DNA of 64,000 nucleotides. Source: DATLGB01 sp035540675 (GTDB lineage: Bacteria; Actinomycetota; Thermoleophilia; Solirubrobacterales; Solirubrobacteraceae). The translations under genes and the position numbers were made by a program. The notes below the pieces were generated by a model, which was not told the DNA's origin, searched no databases, and was given only the letters and a program-made list of their open reading frames with translations. Of the stretch, positions 34,504-45,880 are shown piece by piece. The stretch lies in the NCBI GenBank assembly GCA_035540675.1, contig DATLGB010000025.1, positions 1-64,000 on the forward strand, written 5' to 3'. Positions within the stretch are counted from its first letter, which is position 1. Each line of letters begins with the position of its first letter.

Positions 34504-35384
34504 CGGCCGGAGACGACGAACGCGAGCTGCTCGCGGCCGCCGTCGCCGCCGAGCTCGCGCGCACGCAGGCGGCACGACCCGAGGATCTGCCGTCGCACGC
34601 GCGGCTGGTCCGCGCATCCGAGCAGTTCCGTCGCGCGCACGGGCTGCTCAGCGTCGACGACCTCGACGAATGGCTCGGCCGCTGGGGCATCTCGGAAGGG
34701 GAATGGAGCGCGTGGCTGCTGCGCGGCATGCTGCCGGCGCGGGATGCGTCTCCCGTCGCGGTGCCTGCGGAGCGCGACCTCTACGTCGCGGCGGCGTGCA
34801 GCGGCGCCGCCGGCCCCGGCGCGGCTCCGCCGCGCGCGCTGCGGCGGCCGACCGGCCCGCCCTCGCCGCCTCCCGCCGCCGTTACGGCCGGCGGCGGCGG
34901 CGGACGGCCGTGCGTGCGCAGCGCCGGCCGCCGCGACTGCGGCCCTGCGGCGCTGGCGAGCCTGCTCCAGCACCATGGCCGACCCGCCGAGCCGTCGCGG
35001 ATCCGCAGCCTGGCGGACGACGGCGCCGACGACCGGACGAGCCTGATCGGGCTGGCGCGGGCGGCGCGCGCACTGGGCTTCGAAGCGCAGCCGGTCAAGC
35101 TGTCGCGCGAGCGCATCGACGACCTCCCGATCCCCGCGCTGCTGCACGTGGACGGCGACCACTGGATCGTGCTCTACGAGGTTGCCGGGCAGGCGATGCA
35201 CGTCGCCGACCCGGGCACCGGGCCGCAGGTGCGCGGTCGCGAGGCCCTGCTCGCCCGCTGGGGCGGCTACGGGCTGGTCGTGCAGCCGCGGTCGGGCGCC
35301 TCGCGCGGCACCGGCGCCGGTTCGGCGAGCGCGGCCAGGAACGCCGCGCCGGCCGGCGTGCCGAGCCCCGACGCGTCGTCGTAG
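34500..35384 (+). CDS. Stand-alone C39-type bacteriocin-processing peptidase
   Basis: A 294-residue protein with a C39-like cysteine protease domain and no ABC transporter. The catalytic triad is readable: C147 in RRDCGPAALASLL, H221 in DGDHWIVLYE, D237 in HVADPGTG. C39 domains cut after Gly-Gly in leader peptides, matching the AAVRGG of the precursor. The first 80 residues are a helical domain (LLSVDDLDEWLGRWGISEGEW) resembling regions seen in other peptide-maturation proteins, then a Pro-rich linker. The GTG overlaps the dehydratase stop. The last about 40 codons overlap the converging protease gene. Confidence 0.88.
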   Translation: MTAGDDERELLAAAVAAELARTQAARPEDLPSHARLVRASEQFRRAHGLLSVDDLDEWLGRWGISEGEWSAWLLRGMLPARDASPVAVPAERDLYVAAACSGAAGPGAAPPRALRRPTGPPSPPPAAVTAGGGGGRPCVRSAGRRDCGPAALASLLQHHGRPAEPSRIRSLADDGADDRTSLIGLARAARALGFEAQPVKLSRERIDDLPIPALLHVDGDHWIVLYEVAGQAMHVADPGTGPQVRGREALLARWGGYGLVVQPRSGASRGTGAGSASAARNAAPAGVPSPDASS

Positions 35385-37117
35385 CCGGCGGCGGCGCACA
35401 GCGACTCGGTGTTGCCCGTCGTGTTGAACGTCGGTGCGCTGCCGGGGTCGTGGCGCATGGCCGGGTGGCTGTCCGGCGCCGCGAGCACGTCGTGGAACGC
35501 GCTGCGGCGCGCTGCGTACAGGACGGGGTTGACGAAGCCGCGCGCGCTGCCCGCGCGCTGGTCGGCGAGCGCGACGAGGCCGGCGATCAGCGGCGCCGCC
35601 AGGCTCGTGCCGCCGCTGCGGTGCTCCGCGTAGCGCGTGCTGCCGTCCGGGTGCACCAGCGTCTGGCCGACGAGGAAGCCGGTGTGCGGATCCGCGACGG
35701 CCGAGATGTCCGGGATCACCCGTCCCGGGGCGATGGTGATCGGGATGACGGTGCCGGCGTAGCGGTTGGCGATGGACGGCGGGACGACCGGGCGCTGGTA
35801 GGGGGGCTGGGGGACGCGACGACTCGGTCCGCCGCCGGCTCCGAAGCGGAACCTCGGGCTGCTCCAGCCGGCATCGCCCAGCGTGCGCGCGAAGGTCGCC
35901 CAGGGCACCTCGAACCCGCGCTTGGCCGACGGGCCGATGCCAAGCGAGGTGCCGCCCACGGCGGTGACCCACGCGGAGACCGCGGGCCAGTTGGCCGCGG
36001 GCGTGTTCAGCGCGGGGTCGTGGCGCCCGTCGCCCCGGTCCCCGGTCACGACGTAGATGCCGACCCCGCGCGCCGCCGCGAACATGAACACCTGCTCGGA
36101 CGCCTCGAGGACCGGCCGCGGCTGGCTCTCGCCGCGCTCGCTGAACGAGATCGACACGATCCGGGCGCGATCGTTGACCACGATGTCGTTGACGGCGCCC
36201 AGCAGGTCGAAGCGCGTACCGCTGGCCATCTGCTCGTAGACGATCCGGGCGCGCGGGGCCGTGGTGTGAGCCGCCTCGATGTCGAGGGCCTGCTCGTAGG
36301 CACTGCTCGCGAGCAGCTCCGGGGGCGGCGGCTGGGCGGCCGGCACCGGCGACTCGACGATCTGAAGGTCCACCGGCGGCAGTCCGTGCCGGCGCGCGTG
36401 CGCGTCGACGTCCTGCTGCACCGTCGCGGTCGTCCCGATGCCGAGGATCGCGATCGCGGTCCCGCGCCCGTCATTGCCGCCGCGGATGGCGTCGCGCACG
36501 CCGTAGGCCTCCTGCAGCTCCCGTGGCGTGTGGCCGCAGGGCACCCACGGCAGGTGATCCCCGTAGCGGGCGCGGTCGGGGCTGCGCAGCCCGTTGGCGT
36601 GGCGCTGGCCCCAGAACTGCGAACAGGGGCCAGGGACGAACGGCAGGTCGGGCGCAGGAGTCACCGCCGGCTCGAGCTGCGGCTCGCTGTCGCCGCGCGT
36701 GATCGCGAGCACGTGCGGAGCGAGCGCCGGCGGTAGGGCGGGTTCGCCGAGGACGCGCGGCAGCGCGGCCGGCGCGGTCAGCACGACGAACAGGCGGTTG
36801 CGCGGCACGAACGCGACGCGGAGGCCGGCGAGCGCCGCCCACTGCCGCACCGCGGCCACGGTCGCCCGCTCGGGCGCGAAGCGGCGCCGGTACTCGCGCC
36901 AGGACAGCCGCCGGCCGTAGCGCGACGAACGGGGATCCGAGACGGCGGCCGCGCGCCGCGACAGGCCCGACGCGTCGCGCACGCGCAGGTGCACCGTCAC
37001 CCGCTGCGGGGCAGCAGGGTCCGCGGACGCCGCCGCGCCCTCGGCGGGCGCGGGCGCGGCCGCAGCGAGCGCCGCCGCCATCGCGCATCCCATCGTCGCC
37101 AAAGCCCGCCCTCGCAT
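35267..37117 (-). CDS. Secreted sedolisin (S53) serine-carboxyl protease
   Basis: A 616-residue exported protease. A signal peptide (LATMGCAMAAALAAAAPAPA) and a Pro-kumamolisin prodomain (about 35-145) precede the catalytic domain. The sedolisin catalytic residues are present: E275 and D279 (YEQALDIEAAH), oxyanion D360 (VVTGDRGD) and S505 (SGGTSLAAP). Calcium-site residues follow (FHDVL, GYDDASGLGTP). Such proteases act at acidic pH on extracellular proteins. GGAGGAGG precedes the ATG. Tail-to-tail overlap with the C39 gene is 118 bp, unusually long. Whether it works on the RiPP is unknown. Confidence 0.9.
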   Translation of the reverse strand: MRGRALATMGCAMAAALAAAAPAPAEGAAASADPAAPQRVTVHLRVRDASGLSRRAAAVSDPRSSRYGRRLSWREYRRRFAPERATVAAVRQWAALAGLRVAFVPRNRLFVVLTAPAALPRVLGEPALPPALAPHVLAITRGDSEPQLEPAVTPAPDLPFVPGPCSQFWGQRHANGLRSPDRARYGDHLPWVPCGHTPRELQEAYGVRDAIRGGNDGRGTAIAILGIGTTATVQQDVDAHARRHGLPPVDLQIVESPVPAAQPPPPELLASSAYEQALDIEAAHTTAPRARIVYEQMASGTRFDLLGAVNDIVVNDRARIVSISFSERGESQPRPVLEASEQVFMFAAARGVGIYVVTGDRGDGRHDPALNTPAANWPAVSAWVTAVGGTSLGIGPSAKRGFEVPWATFARTLGDAGWSSPRFRFGAGGGPSRRVPQPPYQRPVVPPSIANRYAGTVIPITIAPGRVIPDISAVADPHTGFLVGQTLVHPDGSTRYAEHRSGGTSLAAPLIAGLVALADQRAGSARGFVNPVLYAARRSAFHDVLAAPDSHPAMRHDPGSAPTFNTTGNTESLCAAAGYDDASGLGTPAGAAFLAALAEPAPVPREAPDRGCTTSP

Positions 37118-37270
37118 CCCCGCCTCCTCCCTGGCGACTGTAGGGAAGCCGCCGGCCGAAGCCAAGCCGCGCTGTTCACCCGCGGTGAACGACGTGTTCA
37201 CCCGGACCTCACGCCAAGGGGTCAGAAGGTCGGGCCACAGGGGCCAGGCCACCATCCCAAGGAGGTCGTC

Positions 37271-37675
37271 ATGACCAAGTCCACGATCATCGCCGCCGGC
37301 GCCGCCGCCGCCGCCCTCGCCACCGGCCTCGCCGGCTCGGCTTCGGCCGCCGACACGTCGAAGCTGCCCGCGGCGCAGCCGCCCGACATCTGCGTCTCGG
37401 CGCAGGTCGGCGAGTCCAAGCCGTCCTGGTGCTCCAAGCGCGTCAAGGTCAAGGTCCGGCGCAAGCCGAGCGCGAAGACCCGGATGCAGGGGCGCCCGCG
37501 CGTCAGCCCCGGGAGCGTCACTCCCCCCACCATCACCGTGTCGCGGGAGCCGGGCCGGATCACGGTCAGCTACACGGAGCCGACCATCGAGCCGCCGACG
37601 GCGTCGCTGCCGGCGGTGGATCCCGAGAGCATCGACGTCGGCGAGTACGAGGTCGACCCGGGCCTGCGCCCGTAA
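37271..37675 (+). CDS. Small secreted protein of unknown function
   Basis: A 134-residue protein with a strong AAGGAGG site and a textbook signal peptide (AAALATGLAGSASAAD). The mature part has one Cys pair (DICVS, SWCSK), a basic stretch (KRVKVKVRRKPSAKT), then a Pro/Thr-rich acidic tail. I recognise no domain. It is divergent from the sedolisin gene over about 150 bp, which holds no other gene. A terminator follows directly. Confidence 0.7.
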   Translation: MTKSTIIAAGAAAAALATGLAGSASAADTSKLPAAQPPDICVSAQVGESKPSWCSKRVKVKVRRKPSAKTRMQGRPRVSPGSVTPPTITVSREPGRITVSYTEPTIEPPTASLPAVDPESIDVGEYEVDPGLRP

Positions 37676-37697
37676 GGCTCCCTGGGATGGGAAGCGC

Positions 37698-37730
37698 GCG
37701 GCCCCGTCGCCACAATGGCGGCGGGGCCGC
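37698..37730 (+). terminator. Intrinsic-type terminator hairpin
   Basis: GCGGCCCCGTCGCC (37698-37711) pairs with GGCGGCGGGGCCGC (37717-37730) with one T-G wobble and a five-base loop. There is no T-run. It separates the small secreted protein from the pyrimidine operon promoter. Confidence 0.7.
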
Positions 37731-37769
37731 ACGTCGTTGAGCGGTCGCCGCGTCCGCCGGGCCCGCTGC

Positions 37770-37817
37770 TACGGTCTGCCTCGTCCTTTAACCCGGCCCC
37801 GTGAGGCCAGGAAGGAG
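37770..37817 (+). promoter_or_regulatory. pyr operon promoter -10 and PyrR-binding leader
   Basis: TACGGT (37770-37775) is a likely -10 with transcription starting near 37782. The leader then folds: TCCTT (37784-37788) with AAGGA (37812-37816), and CC-GGCC (from 37792) with GGCC-GG, presenting a CCGTGA loop like the PyrR anti-antiterminator/binding loop. The ribosome binding site AAGGAG lies inside the lower stem, 10 bp before the pyrR ATG. PyrR-UMP binding would therefore block translation, as described for mycobacteria. Confidence 0.82.
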
Positions 37818-37827
37818 TCACAGCACC

Positions 37828-38370
37828 ATGCAGGAGAAGGTCGTCCTGGACGAGGACGACGTCCGCCGGACGCTCGTGCGCATCGCGCACGAGATCGTCG
37901 AGAAGAACGCCGACCGCCCGATCGCGCTGGTCGGCATCCACCGCCGCGGAGCCCATCTGGCCCGCCGCGTCCACCGGCTGGTCTGCGACCTGCTGGAGCA
38001 GGAGGTCCCGCTGGGGGACCTCGACATCGCCTTCTACCGCGACGACATCGCGACCCGCGAGTCGCCGGTCGTCAACGCGACGCACCTGGACTTCGCGCTC
38101 GAGGGCCTCACCGTCGTGCTCATCGACGACGTGCTCTACACGGGGCGCACGGCCCGCGCGGCGATCGAGGCGCTGTTCGACTACGGCCGCCCCGGCCGCG
38201 TGCAGCTCGCGGTCCTCGCCGACCGCGGCCACCGCGAGCTCCCCATCCGCCCCGACTACGTCGGCAAGAACCTGCCCACCGCCCGCTCCGAGCGCGTCAA
38301 CGTGCGCGTCAGCGAGGTGGACGGCGTCGACGAGGTCACCATCACCGAGCTGCAGGAGGCCGTGGCGTGA
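37828..38370 (+). CDS. pyrR: Bifunctional pyr operon regulator/uracil phosphoribosyltransferase PyrR
   Basis: A 180-residue RNA-binding attenuation protein with residual uracil phosphoribosyltransferase activity. The PRPP loop VVLIDDVLYTGRTARAA is exact, and the N-terminal part (LVRIAHEIVEKN, VGIHRRGAHLARR) matches PyrR. The ATG is chosen over an in-frame GTG at 37801, which lies in the regulatory hairpin. It is the first gene of pyrR-pyrB-pyrC-carA-carB and overlaps pyrB (GTGA). It probably represses its own mRNA in response to UMP/UTP. Confidence 0.96.
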   Translation: MQEKVVLDEDDVRRTLVRIAHEIVEKNADRPIALVGIHRRGAHLARRVHRLVCDLLEQEVPLGDLDIAFYRDDIATRESPVVNATHLDFALEGLTVVLIDDVLYTGRTARAAIEALFDYGRPGRVQLAVLADRGHRELPIRPDYVGKNLPTARSERVNVRVSEVDGVDEVTITELQEAVA

Positions 38371-39305
38371 GGCATCTGCTGTCCATGGAGGACCTCGACC
38401 GCGTGGCGATCGAGCGGATCCTCGACCGCGCGCGGTCGTTCACCGAGGTGTCAGAGCGCGAGGTCAAGAAGGTGCCCGCGCTGCGCGGCCGGCGCGTCCT
38501 GAACCTCTTCTACGAGGCGTCCACGCGCACGCGCTCGAGCTTCGAGCTCGCGGCCAAGTCGCTCAGCGCCGACGTCATCAACTTCGCCACCAGCGGGTCG
38601 GCGGTCGAGAAGGGCGAGTCGCTCAAGGACACCGTCCAGACGCTGAGCGCCTACCAGCCCGACCTGATCGTGATCCGCTCGCCGCACGTCGGCGCGCCGC
38701 ACCTCGTCGCGGGCTGGACGACCGCGAGCGTCGTCAACGCCGGCGACGGCAAGCACGAGCACCCGACGCAGGCGCTGCTGGACGTCTACACCCTGCGCGA
38801 GCGGCTCGGCTCGCTCGACGGCCTGTCGATCTGGATCGTCGGCGACGTCCTGCACTCGCGCGTGGCGCGCTCCTGCATCCAGGCGTTCACCAAGCTCGGC
38901 GCGCGCGTGACCGTTTGCGGGCCGCCGACGCTGATCCCGCGCGGGATCGAGGCGCTCGGCTGCGACGTCGCCTACGACCTCGACCGGCTGCCCGAGGCCG
39001 ACGTCGTGTACGCGCTGCGCATGCAGCACGAGCGCATGACGGAGTCGTTCGTGCCGAGCCTGCGCGAGTACGCCGCGGTCTTCCAGATCGACGGGCGCCG
39101 GCTCGGCCCGCGCCAGCTGCTCATGCACCCGGGCCCGGTGAACCGCGGCGTCGAGCTGGCCGCCGAGGTGATCGACTCGCCGCAGGCGCTGATCGGCCAG
39201 CAGGTGGCCGCCGGCGTCGTCGTCCGGATGGCGGTGCTCTACGAGTGCCTGGCCGGGCGTGACGCCCGCGCGCCGCAGCCGTCCATGACCCCGCAGCCGG
39301 CATGA
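38367..39305 (+). CDS. pyrB: Aspartate carbamoyltransferase catalytic subunit PyrB
   Basis: This enzyme condenses carbamoyl phosphate with aspartate, the committed step of pyrimidine synthesis. The 312-residue protein has the carbamoyl-phosphate motif EASTRTRSSFE and the HEHPTQALLD motif, with LHSRVARS and MHPGPVNRG further on. No pyrI regulatory subunit is nearby, as is usual for class B enzymes working with PyrC. The GTG overlaps the pyrR stop and the stop overlaps the pyrC ATG. Confidence 0.97.
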   Translation: MRHLLSMEDLDRVAIERILDRARSFTEVSEREVKKVPALRGRRVLNLFYEASTRTRSSFELAAKSLSADVINFATSGSAVEKGESLKDTVQTLSAYQPDLIVIRSPHVGAPHLVAGWTTASVVNAGDGKHEHPTQALLDVYTLRERLGSLDGLSIWIVGDVLHSRVARSCIQAFTKLGARVTVCGPPTLIPRGIEALGCDVAYDLDRLPEADVVYALRMQHERMTESFVPSLREYAAVFQIDGRRLGPRQLLMHPGPVNRGVELAAEVIDSPQALIGQQVAAGVVVRMAVLYECLAGRDARAPQPSMTPQPA

Positions 39306-40648
39306 CGTCCGCGCAGCTGTTCCACCGCGCCGGCGCGCCCGGCGACGTGCTGATCCGGTCCGCGCACGTGCTCGACCCGCGCGCGGGCATCGACACGCCG
39401 CAGGACGTCCTCGTCCGCGACGGCGCGATCGCGCAGCTCGGCGCGCCGGGCACGCTCGAGGCGCCCGCGGGCGCCGAGGTGCTCGACGGCGAGGGCCGCC
39501 ACCTGTTCCCGGGCTTCGTCGACCCGCACGTCCACCTGCGGGTGCCGGGGCAGGAGCACAAGGAGGACCTCGACTCCGGCACGCGGGCCGCGGCGGCCGG
39601 CGGCTTCGTCGCCGTCGTGGCGATGCCCAACACGTCGCCGACCGTCGACAGCGCGCCGGTCCTGCGCGCGCTGGTCGAGCAGGCGCGCCGCGAGGCGCGC
39701 GTGCCGGTCGGCTTCATGGCGAGCGTCACGCGCGGCCTCGAGGGCGAGGCGCTGACGGAGATGGCCGAGCTGCGCGACGCCGGTGCGCTCGGCTTCACCG
39801 ACGACGGCAAGCCGGTGCACCGCGCCGCGATCCTGCGCAAGGCGCTGCAGTACCAGCGCCTGTGCGGCGGCGTGATCGCGCTGCACGAGGAGGACCCGTC
39901 CCTGAGCGGCATCGGCGTGATGCACGAGGGCGAGGTCTCCGCGCGCCTGGGCCTCGCCGGGATCCCCTCGATCTCCGAGTCGACGATGATCGCCCGCGAC
40001 GCGGCGATCGCGGGCTACGAGGAAGGGCGCATCCACGTCCAGCACCTGTCGGCGCGGGAGTCGGTGCTGGCGGTGGCCGAGGCGCGCTCGCGCGGGGTGC
40101 AGATCACCTGCGAGGCCAGCCCGCACCACCTGACGCTCACGGACGAGGCGATCCTCGAGCGCCTCGACACGCGCCTGAAGATGAACCCGCCGCTGCGCAC
40201 CGAGGAGGACCGCCAGGCGCTCATCCAGGGCCTGCGCGACGGCACGGTGGACTGCATCGCCACCGACCACGCGCCGCACGCGCGCGAGGAGAAGGAGGTG
40301 CCGTTCGAGCAGGCCCCGATGGGCACGACCGGCCTCGAGACGGCCTTCGCCGCCGTCTACACCGACCTCGTCGCCCCCGGCGTGCTGCCGCTGGCGCTGG
40401 TGGTCGAGAAGCTCTCGGCCGGCGCCGCGCTGCTCGACCTGCCCGTGCCGCGGATCGCGGTCGGCGAGCCGGCCGACCTGTGCCTGATCGACCTCGAGGC
40501 GCAGTGGGAGGTCGGCGAGGCCGGCTACGAGAGCCGCTCGGAGAACAACTGCTTCGCCGGGCGCACGCTGAGCGGCAGGGTGCTGGTCACGATCGCCGCC
40601 GGAGCCGTCGTCTACCGGGAGCGGGCCTTCGCCCTGAGCGCCGCATGA
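39302..40648 (+). CDS. pyrC: Dihydroorotase PyrC
   Basis: A 448-residue class I (long-form) amidohydrolase that cyclises carbamoyl-aspartate to dihydroorotate. The DPHVHLRVPGQ zinc motif, the FTDDGKPV region, SPHHLTLTDE and CIATDHAPHAREEK are all present. Long-form dihydroorotases often associate with PyrB, consistent with the overlapping genes. Active, since all metal ligands appear intact. Confidence 0.97.
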   Translation: MTSAQLFHRAGAPGDVLIRSAHVLDPRAGIDTPQDVLVRDGAIAQLGAPGTLEAPAGAEVLDGEGRHLFPGFVDPHVHLRVPGQEHKEDLDSGTRAAAAGGFVAVVAMPNTSPTVDSAPVLRALVEQARREARVPVGFMASVTRGLEGEALTEMAELRDAGALGFTDDGKPVHRAAILRKALQYQRLCGGVIALHEEDPSLSGIGVMHEGEVSARLGLAGIPSISESTMIARDAAIAGYEEGRIHVQHLSARESVLAVAEARSRGVQITCEASPHHLTLTDEAILERLDTRLKMNPPLRTEEDRQALIQGLRDGTVDCIATDHAPHAREEKEVPFEQAPMGTTGLETAFAAVYTDLVAPGVLPLALVVEKLSAGAALLDLPVPRIAVGEPADLCLIDLEAQWEVGEAGYESRSENNCFAGRTLSGRVLVTIAAGAVVYRERAFALSAA

Positions 40649-41798
40649 GCCGCCCGGGCTATGTGCTCCTGGAGGACGGCACGCGCTTCGACGGCGACCT
40701 CGTCGCCGCGGAGGGCGACGTCACCGGCGAGGTCGTCTTCACCACCGGGATGTCCGGCTATCAGGAGGCGGTCACCGACCCGTCCTTCAACAGCCAGATC
40801 ATCACCTTCACCTACCCGCACGTCGGCAACTACGGCGTCAGCGCGCAGGCGATGGAGTCCGACCGCGTGCACGCGCGGGCGGTGATCATGCGCGAGGCGA
40901 TGAACGGCGAGGACGCGCCGGTCGCCGAGGGCGGCTGGCTCGACTGGCTGCGCGACTGCGGCGTCCCGGCGATCACCGGCGTCGACACGCGCGCCCTCGT
41001 CCGGCACATCCGCGACGCCGGCGCCATGCGCGGCGGCATCTTCGGGGCCGCGGTGCCCGAGCGCGAGGCGCGCGAGCGCGTCCACGCCGAGCCGTCGATG
41101 GTGGGGCGCGACCTCGCCCGCGAGGTGACGCTGCGCGAGCCGGCGAGCGTGGGCTCGGGCGACGGGCCGCGGATCATCGCGCTCGACACCGGGATCAAGA
41201 ACTCGATCATCCGCAACTTCACGTCGCGCGGCGTGCGGCTCGAGCTGTATCCGTGCACGACGCCGGCGAGCGAGCTGCTGGCGGCGGACCCCGACGGGAT
41301 CTTCCTCGTGCCGGGGCCGGGCGACCCGGCGGCGCTCGACTACATCGTCGACACGATCCGCGAGCTGATCGGCCGCAAGCCGGTGTTCGGGATCTGCCTC
41401 GGCCACCAGCTGCTCTCGCGCGCCGTCGGGCTGGAGACGTTCAAGCTGCCCTTCGGCCACCGCGGCGCCAACCATCCGGTCAAGGACCTGCGCACGGGCC
41501 GCATCGCCATCACGAGCCAGAACCACGGGTTCGCCGTCCGCGGCGAGCCGGGCCAGCGGCTGCGCAGCGACTTCGGCGAGGCCGAGCTCACGCACGTGAG
41601 CCTCTACGACGGGACGATCGAGGGCATCCGCCTGCTCGACGTGCCGGCCGGCTGCGTCCAGTACCACCCGGAAGCGGGACCCGGGCCGCACGACTCCGTC
41701 GGGCTGTTCGACGACTTCATCGCGGAGATGACGCAATCGGCCGCCGGGACGGCGCCGCTCGAATACGCGGGGCCGGACGCCCCGCGGAGGACTTCCTG

Positions 41799-41799
<1 letters not shown>
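40645..41799 (+). CDS. carA: Carbamoyl-phosphate synthase small subunit CarA
   Basis: A 384-residue glutamine amidotransferase that supplies ammonia to CarB. The N-terminal CarA domain (TTGMSGYQEAVTDPS) is followed by a class I GATase domain with the nucleophile C251 in FGICLGHQLL and the His/Glu pair in CVQYHPEAGPGP. The ATG overlaps the pyrC stop. The carB ATG (41799) overlaps the stop of this gene by one base. Confidence 0.97.
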
Positions 41800-44882
<3,083 letters not shown>

Positions 44883-44946
44883 GGCGGCGGGCTTGCGCGG
44901 CGAACCGCGGGCGGGCGAGGGGTGGCGCTGCCGCCCGTCGCGGCGA

Positions 44947-45131
44947 GAATCGGCACCCATGACGCCCACATCCCTGACCACGTGCGGCGTTCACCCGACG
45001 TGGCACGAATTCGGCACCCATAGCGCCCACATCCCTGACCACCTCGGACGTGGCACGAATTCGGCACCCATAGCGCCCACATCCCTGACCACGCGCGGCG
45101 TCGAGCCGGCGTGGCACGAATCCGGCACCCG
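44947..45131. repeat. Tandem repeats in the carB-mihF intergenic region
   Basis: The unit GTGGCACGAATTCGGCACCC, continuing with atagcgcccacatccctgac, occurs almost identically at 45000 and 45050. A partial copy lies at 44947 and a decayed one at 45111. The spacing between units is 61, 50 and 61 bp. No spacers of CRISPR type and no coding potential are seen. The rest of the 606-bp gap (44883-45488) holds a GC-rich stretch, an AT-richer stretch from 45340 with the motif AAAGTGCG twice, and the mihF control region. Confidence 0.85.
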
Positions 45132-45412
45132 CAGCGGCGCGCCCGCTCACCCGCGCCGTGACACGCTCGCGGCACGTCCCCGCGCTGACGCGTCACCCCG
45201 CTGACGCCGGTGCGGACGCGCCGCCGGAACCCGGCTGCGCGTCCGCTTCGAGCGCCCGCGCCGGCGGCGCGGGCGCGGCGCTCCGGACAGATCGGCGGAA
45301 AGTGCGGGAACTCCTGCGGCGAATCCGCGGGCCTGGCTGCCGCTATAGCACAACTCCCCGTCAAAACGCCTGCAAAGTGCGCGAAAACCGTCGAGCGGCC
45401 TGAAGATGAATG

Positions 45413-45429
45413 GACCTCAACTTGAGGTC
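45413..45429. promoter_or_regulatory. Operator-like palindrome upstream of mihF
   Basis: GACCTCAA-C-TTGAGGTC is a perfect 17-bp palindrome, 23 bp upstream of the mihF -35. The half-site CCTCAA/TTGAGG resembles those of MerR/SoxR-type regulators, but the spacing is 5 bp shorter than the SoxR box. A dimeric repressor or activator site is plausible; the regulator is unknown. Confidence 0.55.
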
Positions 45430-45452
45430 GAGGCGAATTGGCCGGGTAGCGG

Positions 45453-45480
45453 TTGAACGGCGGCGTCGGCTCTGTAGACT
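45453..45480 (+). promoter_or_regulatory. Promoter of mihF
   Basis: TTGAAC (45453-45458), 16-bp spacer, TAGACT (45475-45480). The GTG of mihF begins 9 bp after the -10, so transcription would start at or next to the first codon, giving a leaderless mRNA. There is no Shine-Dalgarno sequence. Confidence 0.75.
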
Positions 45481-45488
45481 CGCCGCCC

Positions 45489-45833
45489 GTGCCGCCAGCC
45501 GTCAAGACTCCAATCAAGCCCCAGGTGGCGGCCCCCGAGCGATCGCTGCAGCAGCGCATGGACGCGCTCGCGCGCGCGAACGAGATCCGCACTCGCCGCG
45601 CCCAGCTGAAGCGTGACCTGAAGGGTGGCCGCGCGTCCATCCACGACCTCCTGCTCGAGCCGCCCGAGTACATCGAGACGGCCAAGGTGTTCGACATGCT
45701 CCTGGCGGTGCCGAAATACGGGCGCGTGAAGGTCAACAAGGTGCTCGTGCAGTGCCGCATCTCGCCGAGCAAGACGATCGGCGGCCTCTCGCAGCGCCAG
45801 CGCACCGAGCTCGTCTCGATGCTGCGGCGCTGA
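45489..45833 (+). CDS. mihF: Actinobacterial integration host factor mIHF
   Basis: A 114-residue nucleoid-associated protein of the mIHF family (unrelated to E. coli IHF), which binds DNA through a helix-two-turn-helix domain. VFDMLLAVPKYGRVKVNKVL and RISPSKTIGGLSQRQRTEL are its signature segments, preceded by a long basic helix (QQRMDALARANEIRTRRAQLK, about 30-50). The GTG at 45489 gives the family length. It is followed by gmk and rpoZ, the conserved actinobacterial order mihF-gmk-rpoZ-coaBC. Confidence 0.95.
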   Translation: MPPAVKTPIKPQVAAPERSLQQRMDALARANEIRTRRAQLKRDLKGGRASIHDLLLEPPEYIETAKVFDMLLAVPKYGRVKVNKVLVQCRISPSKTIGGLSQRQRTELVSMLRR

Positions 45834-45880
45834 CCGGCCCCGTCGCGCCGCCGCCGCGTCCGCCACACTTCGCGGCCCTC

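Noticed and set aside
30867..37700. RiPP region considered as a recently acquired island or mobile element
   Set aside because: No integrase, transposase, direct-repeat ends or tRNA junction is seen, and base composition matches the surroundings.
44947..45131. Tandem repeats considered as a CRISPR array
   Set aside because: Units are 40 bp or longer with short, non-unique linkers, only three to four copies, and no cas genes nearby.
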